DNA of 64,000 bases, taken from Sphingomonas sp. TREG-RG-20F-R18-01. GTDB taxonomy: Bacteria; Pseudomonadota; Alphaproteobacteria; Sphingomonadales; Sphingomonadaceae. Under the pieces are notes generated by a model. It was not told the origin of the DNA. It did no database searches and saw only the letters and a list, made by a program, of their open reading frames with translations. Both the position numbers and the translations under genes were made by a program. The DNA is taken from positions 310,001 to 374,000 of the forward strand of contig NZ_JAKNQQ010000002.1 of the NCBI RefSeq assembly GCF_022662475.1. Direction: 5' to 3'. Below, one piece after another: positions 60,583-64,000 of this stretch (the stretch's first letter is position 1; every line of letters begins with the position of its first letter).

Positions 60583-60738
60583 ATGAACGGAACCATCGTT
60601 TTTCGCGCCGATTACGAATTGATCGGGCGCGTACTCGCAGAAAAGCTGCGTCGTCGGACCGAGCGACCCGATTTTCAGGACTGTATCCGGGTCATCCCGC
60701 CGCGCCCGCTCCCCTGGGCGGAACGGGCTGGGCGCTGA
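60583..60738 (+). CDS. Small hypothetical protein with strong ribosome site
   Basis: A 51-residue open frame, MNGTIVFRADYELIGRVLAE and so on, ending LPWAERAGR. AGGAGG lies about 10 bases upstream of the ATG and third positions are GC-rich. It has an arginine-rich middle (LRRRTERPD) and no membrane segment. No family recognised. A longer open frame in another phase (60489-60782) has a less convincing start. Confidence 0.42.
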   Translation: MNGTIVFRADYELIGRVLAEKLRRRTERPDFQDCIRVIPPRPLPWAERAGR

Positions 60739-60834
60739 CGGGGAACGGCGCGCGTTCGATCGCAGGACCGTCTTGCGCCTGACGGGACCGAGCGCTTTGT
60801 GCGACGTTGACAACGTTTGGCGAGTGGGCAGCTT

Positions 60835-61305
60835 TTAGGCCGAGCGAACGATCCGCGCCGCATAGCACCCGCGCAACGCATAATGCGCGTGAAGATAGGC
60901 GACGCCCGGATCGGCGAACAGGCGTTCGATGCCGGGTATCAGCGCCTCGCCGGCACAGAGCTCGGCCGCGCGCATGTCGCCGACGTCGTCGAACGCGCGG
61001 AGCGATATCGGGCGGCGGTAGAGCGCGTCGGGAATCGTATCGACGACGTCCAGTGCTTCCCGCGCTGTCTCCCCCACGAAGATCGCGTGGCGTGAGCGAT
61101 AGGGCGTATCCGCCGGCTGATGTTCGTAGTTCAGCAGGATCGCGGTTTCCCCAATGGCGAGGTCGCGCACCGCGATCCTGTCGGGAAACCCGGGGTAGGT
61201 ATCAACGCGACAGCGCCGCGCTCCGCGCGCGGCTAGTTCGGCATCGGTACGCCCGATGAAATTGGCGAAAAGGCCGGGATCGAGGCCCAGAACGCGAAAT
61301 GCCAT
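60835..61305 (-). CDS. DUF1203 family protein
   Basis: A 156-residue protein starting MAFRVLGLDPGLFANFIG, with CRVDTYPGFPDRIAVRDLAI, ETAILLNYEHQPADTPYRSR and the C-terminal VAYLHAHYALRGCYA, which are DUF1203 landmarks. AAAGGAG precedes the ATG at 61305; an upstream in-frame ATG exists but lacks a ribosome site. Function unknown. Located downstream of the SsuD-like gene on the same strand. Confidence 0.85.
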   Translation of the reverse strand: MAFRVLGLDPGLFANFIGRTDAELAARGARRCRVDTYPGFPDRIAVRDLAIGETAILLNYEHQPADTPYRSRHAIFVGETAREALDVVDTIPDALYRRPISLRAFDDVGDMRAAELCAGEALIPGIERLFADPGVAYLHAHYALRGCYAARIVRSA

Positions 61306-61389
61306 GGTTTGCTCCTTTGTCGCAGACGGCATTGGCGCAATCCGGCGCCAATGCCGTCCCGGAGCTTGCGGGCAAATAAATTGGCGCGT

Positions 61390-62466
61390 CTACGGCCTGT
61401 TCAGCGGCGCATGATCGATCTGCGGCAGCACATGTCGCGCGAACAGATCGGCCTCCGCAGCGTGCGGATAGCCCGACAGGATGAACGCCTCGATCCCCAT
61501 GTTGCGATAGGCATTGATCTTGGCGAGTACCTGGTCGGGATCCCCGACGATCGCCGCGCCACAGCCCGAGCGCGCGCGGCCCACGCCGGTCCACAAATTC
61601 GGCTCGGCATAGCCGTCGTCCGCGGCATTCTCCCGCAGAGCTGCCTGCGCGGCGACACCGGCCGAGGTCGAATCGAGCGATCTGGCGCGGATCGCCGCGC
61701 CTTCCGCCGCATCGAGCTTGGACAGCAGCCGCACTGCGGCGGTGCGCGCCTCGGTCTCGGTGTCGCGGACGATGACGTGCGCGCGGTAGCCGAACTTGAG
61801 CGTGCGCCCGTAAGCGGCGGCACGCGTGGTCATGTCGTCGATGATCGCGGCGACCGCTTCCTGCCGGTCGGGCCACATCAGGAAAACGTCGGCTTCGCGC
61901 GCGGCGGCGTCGCGGGCGTCGGGCGAAAGGCCGCCGAAATAGAGCAGCGGTGCCTTGCCGGAGACGGTGCCGATCCGGGGCGGGTCGAGCTTGAGCTTCC
62001 AGAATTCGCCGTCATGGTCGAGCGGCTCGCCGTTGAGCAGGGTCTTCAGGATCCGCATCAACTCGACCGTGCGCGCATAGCGCGGGCCGGAGCCGAGCGT
62101 CTCGCCGGGCATGTCGGACGAGATGATGTTGACCGTCAGCCGCCCGCCGAGCAGCCGGTCGATCGTCGCGATCTGGCGCGCGAGTTGCGGCGGCCAGCTT
62201 TCGCCAACGCGCACCGCCATCAGCAGCGCCATCCGCTTGAGCATCGGCGCGATCGCGGCGGCGAAGGCGGTGGTATCGATCCCGAGCGCATAGCCCGAGG
62301 GAAGCAAGATGTTATCGAACCCGCCGGTCTCGGCCTGGAGGACGATGTCGCGGCAATGCTCCCAGCTCGACTTGAGCCTGGCATCGGGGACGCCGAGGAA
62401 CTCGTAATCGTCGTCGCACAGCGCCGAGAACCAGCTGACCTCGCACGGCACGCGGGTCGCGCTCAT
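61390..62466 (-). CDS. SsuD-like LLM-class flavin-dependent monooxygenase
   Basis: A 358-residue luciferase-like monooxygenase of the alkanesulfonate type: VSWFSALCDDDYEFLGVPD, GFDNILLPSGY, RMALLMAVRVGESWPPQLAR, RLTVNIISSDMPGE and the SsuD-type ending FILSGYPHAAEADLFARHVL. With FMNH2 it would oxidatively release sulfite from a sulfonate. Its ATG overlaps the stop of the aldo/keto reductase gene, and that pairing resembles the sulfoquinovose monooxygenase route. No flavin reductase or sulfoquinovosidase is in view. Confidence 0.88.
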   Translation of the reverse strand: MSATRVPCEVSWFSALCDDDYEFLGVPDARLKSSWEHCRDIVLQAETGGFDNILLPSGYALGIDTTAFAAAIAPMLKRMALLMAVRVGESWPPQLARQIATIDRLLGGRLTVNIISSDMPGETLGSGPRYARTVELMRILKTLLNGEPLDHDGEFWKLKLDPPRIGTVSGKAPLLYFGGLSPDARDAAAREADVFLMWPDRQEAVAAIIDDMTTRAAAYGRTLKFGYRAHVIVRDTETEARTAAVRLLSKLDAAEGAAIRARSLDSTSAGVAAQAALRENAADDGYAEPNLWTGVGRARSGCGAAIVGDPDQVLAKINAYRNMGIEAFILSGYPHAAEADLFARHVLPQIDHAPLNRP

Positions 62467-63380
62467 GGCAGGCGTTCCCCGCGCGAGGCGATCAGCACAT
62501 CGTACCAGCTCTGGCGGGTGAAGCGGACCTTGTAGACGTCGGCAATCTCGGCAATTCGGGCGACATTCTGCGTCCCGACGATCGGGATCGCGCGTGCCGG
62601 ATGCGCCATGATCCAGGCATAGGCCGCAGCCGCGCGCGACACGCCGGCGTCCTGCGCGACTACGTCGAGCGCGACCGAGACCGCCTTGGAGCGATCGTCC
62701 TCGGGCGACCCGATCCGCCCACCGCCGAGCGGCGACCAGGCGAGCACCGCATGGTCGCGTTCCATCGCGAGATCGAGCAGGCCGGTCTCGATCGGTCCCA
62801 GCTCGAGCGGCGACAGCTCGGGCTGAAGGCTGGCGATCGGGATCGTGAGGAACGCCTCGAGCGCCCGGATCTGCGGAATCGTAAAGTTTGACACGCCGAC
62901 CGCGCGGACCTTGCCCGACGACACCATCTGCTCGAGCGAACGCGCGAGTTCCTGCGGGTGGGTCAAAATGTCGGGCCGGTGGATCTGGTACAGGTCGACC
63001 TGGCCGACCCCGAGTCGCGTCAGCGAGTCCTCAAGTGCCTTGGTCAGATAGGCGGCACTCTGGTCGTAGGGGACCGGCGGGAGGATCCCGCCCTTGGTGG
63101 CAAGCACCATCCGGTCGCGCAGGGCGGAGTCCTCGGCAAACACCTTGCCGAGCAGCGACTCGGCATCGCCGAAACCGTCCACCCCATTGAATCCGTAGAT
63201 ATCGGCGGTGTCGAACAGCGTCACGCCCGCGTCGAACGCCGCATCGATCAGCGCGCGGCCTTCCGCCACGGTGGACTGGCCAAAGCGCCACATTCCCCAG
63301 GCGACCGGGCTGACCATCAATCCGCTCTTGCCGAGTGGACGCAATTCGGGTGTAAGGATGATCTCAGACATCGTTGTCAT
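62463..63380 (-). CDS. Aldo/keto reductase
   Basis: A 305-residue NADPH-dependent reductase with the AKR barrel: LRPLGKSGLMVSPVAWGMWR, catalytic GVTLFDTADIYGFNGVDGFG (Asp/Tyr), LATKGG with the lysine, VDLYQIHRPDILTHPQELA (His) and VRAVGVSNFTIPQ. Start 63380 (ATG) or 63371. Upstream partner of the SsuD-like gene and probably translated with it; it may reduce the aldehyde left after desulfonation. Divergent from the next dehydrogenase. Confidence 0.88.
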   Translation of the reverse strand: MTTMSEIILTPELRPLGKSGLMVSPVAWGMWRFGQSTVAEGRALIDAAFDAGVTLFDTADIYGFNGVDGFGDAESLLGKVFAEDSALRDRMVLATKGGILPPVPYDQSAAYLTKALEDSLTRLGVGQVDLYQIHRPDILTHPQELARSLEQMVSSGKVRAVGVSNFTIPQIRALEAFLTIPIASLQPELSPLELGPIETGLLDLAMERDHAVLAWSPLGGGRIGSPEDDRSKAVSVALDVVAQDAGVSRAAAAYAWIMAHPARAIPIVGTQNVARIAEIADVYKVRFTRQSWYDVLIASRGERLP

Positions 63381-63395
63381 ATAGAGGCGAAGACC

Positions 63396-64000
63396 TTGGC
63401 AGAGCAAGTGCGTTACGGGTTGGTCGGCACTGGCATGATGGGGGTGGAGCATATCGCCAACCTCGCGATCACCCCGGGCGCGGTCATCACCGCACTGGCC
63501 GATCCGGCGGAAGGTTCGCTCGGCTGGGCTCGCGATGCGCTCAGCGACCGTGCGAGCGGGGCGACCGCGTTCGGCTCGGTAGAGGCTCTGGCGGCGAGCG
63601 GTCTGTGCGATGCGGTGATCGTCTCCAGTCCGAACTATACGCATCGTAGCGTGCTCGAGCCGTTGTTCGATGCCGGCCTCCACATCCTGTGCGAAAAGCC
63701 GCTCGCGACGACGCTGGACGATTGCCGCTGGATCGTCGAGCGCGCAGACCGCAGCGACCGCGTGTTCTGGACCGCGATGGAATATCGCTACATGCCCCCC
63801 GCCCAGGCGTTCATCGAGGAAATCCGGAACGGTGCGATCGGGCGATTGCAGATGCTGTCGATCCGCGAGCATCGCTTCCCGTTTCTCGTCAAGGTCGCCG
63901 ACTGGAACCGCTTCAACCGCAACACCGGCGGGACGATGGTCGAGAAATGCTGCCATTTCTTCGACCTGATGCGGCTGATTACGCAGAGCGAGGCGGTGCG
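63396..64000 (+). CDS. Gfo/Idh/MocA family oxidoreductase, N-terminal part (cut by window edge)
   Basis: 201 codons visible. Rossmann motif YGLVGTGMMGVEHIANLA, the EKP motif in HILCEKPLATTLDD, and MEYRYMPPAQAFIEEI plus the active-site lead NTGGTMVEKCCHFFDLM identify the family. Start TTG 63396 has AGGCGAAGA upstream; GTG 63408 is an alternative. Only 15 bp separate it from the divergent aldo/keto reductase start, so both promoters overlap the coding starts. Confidence 0.88.
   Translation, partial: MAEQVRYGLVGTGMMGVEHIANLAITPGAVITALADPAEGSLGWARDALSDRASGATAFGSVEALAASGLCDAVIVSSPNYTHRSVLEPLFDAGLHILCEKPLATTLDDCRWIVERADRSDRVFWTAMEYRYMPPAQAFIEEIRNGAIGRLQMLSIREHRFPFLVKVADWNRFNRNTGGTMVEKCCHFFDLMRLITQSEAV

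Overview
The window looks like the chromosome of a sphingomonad-type alphaproteobacterium. The evidence is very high G+C with G/C-rich third codon positions, a CC_3452-like secreted protein, a PEP-CTERM tail of the PEPxxW type, a PhaB reductase, and many short GC-rich palindromic repeats between genes. No rRNA, tRNA, CRISPR, transposase or phage gene was seen.

Layout. 1-10.6 kb: 5' part of lgt, an acyl-CoA synthetase, a Tat-exported molybdenum hydroxylase large subunit overlapping hemH, phaB, and three envelope-type genes (two GT-C-like membrane proteins and a DUF482 acyltransferase). 10.6-28.5 kb: a large flagellar block. The minus-strand run flgB-C-D-E-F-G-H-I-J-K-L is followed by motA and motB. 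Divergent from flgB lies a second, shortened MotA/MotB-like pair with flgA, flgM and flgN-like genes, then a separate lytic transglycosylase, flhA and fliA. Two near-perfect sigma-54 promoters explain the block: one fires flgB leftwards, the other fires the transglycosylase-flhA-fliA run. FliA and its antagonist FlgM are both present. 28.5-42.4 kb: small minus-strand genes, a LysR/transporter divergon, nupC, a YhhQ-type transporter, argB, yggT, folD, marC, a sigma-54-controlled PEP-CTERM protein, and a surface-glycan group (GT-C, GtrA, methyltransferase, GT2). 43.5-50.4 kb: DUF885 protein, DEAD-box helicase, RelA/SpoT, CC_3452-like protein, HxlR regulator. 50.4-54.9 kb: cytochrome c maturation genes ccmCDEFGH. 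55-64 kb: hexuronate catabolism (uxuB-like, uxaC, kdgK, oxidoreductase), DUF1203, then an SsuD-like monooxygenase overlapping an aldo/keto reductase, and a partial Gfo/Idh/MocA dehydrogenase.

The most unusual content is the repeats. At least five palindromic families are scattered between genes. One family (A) forms two tandem arrays: three palindromes with a 191-bp period directly after fliA, and five with a 211-bp period directly after the DUF885 gene. In both arrays the inter-palindrome spacer carries a diverged copy of the 3' coding end of the adjacent gene (FliA SAHAKLKKAML versus spacer SAHARLKKAFP; DUF885 RARAQLAGTPIA versus spacer RAAHPAGVPIA). Another family A palindrome sits in frame inside the 5' end of ccmH and appears to supply the n-region of its signal peptide. 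These are visual alignments; no database search was possible.
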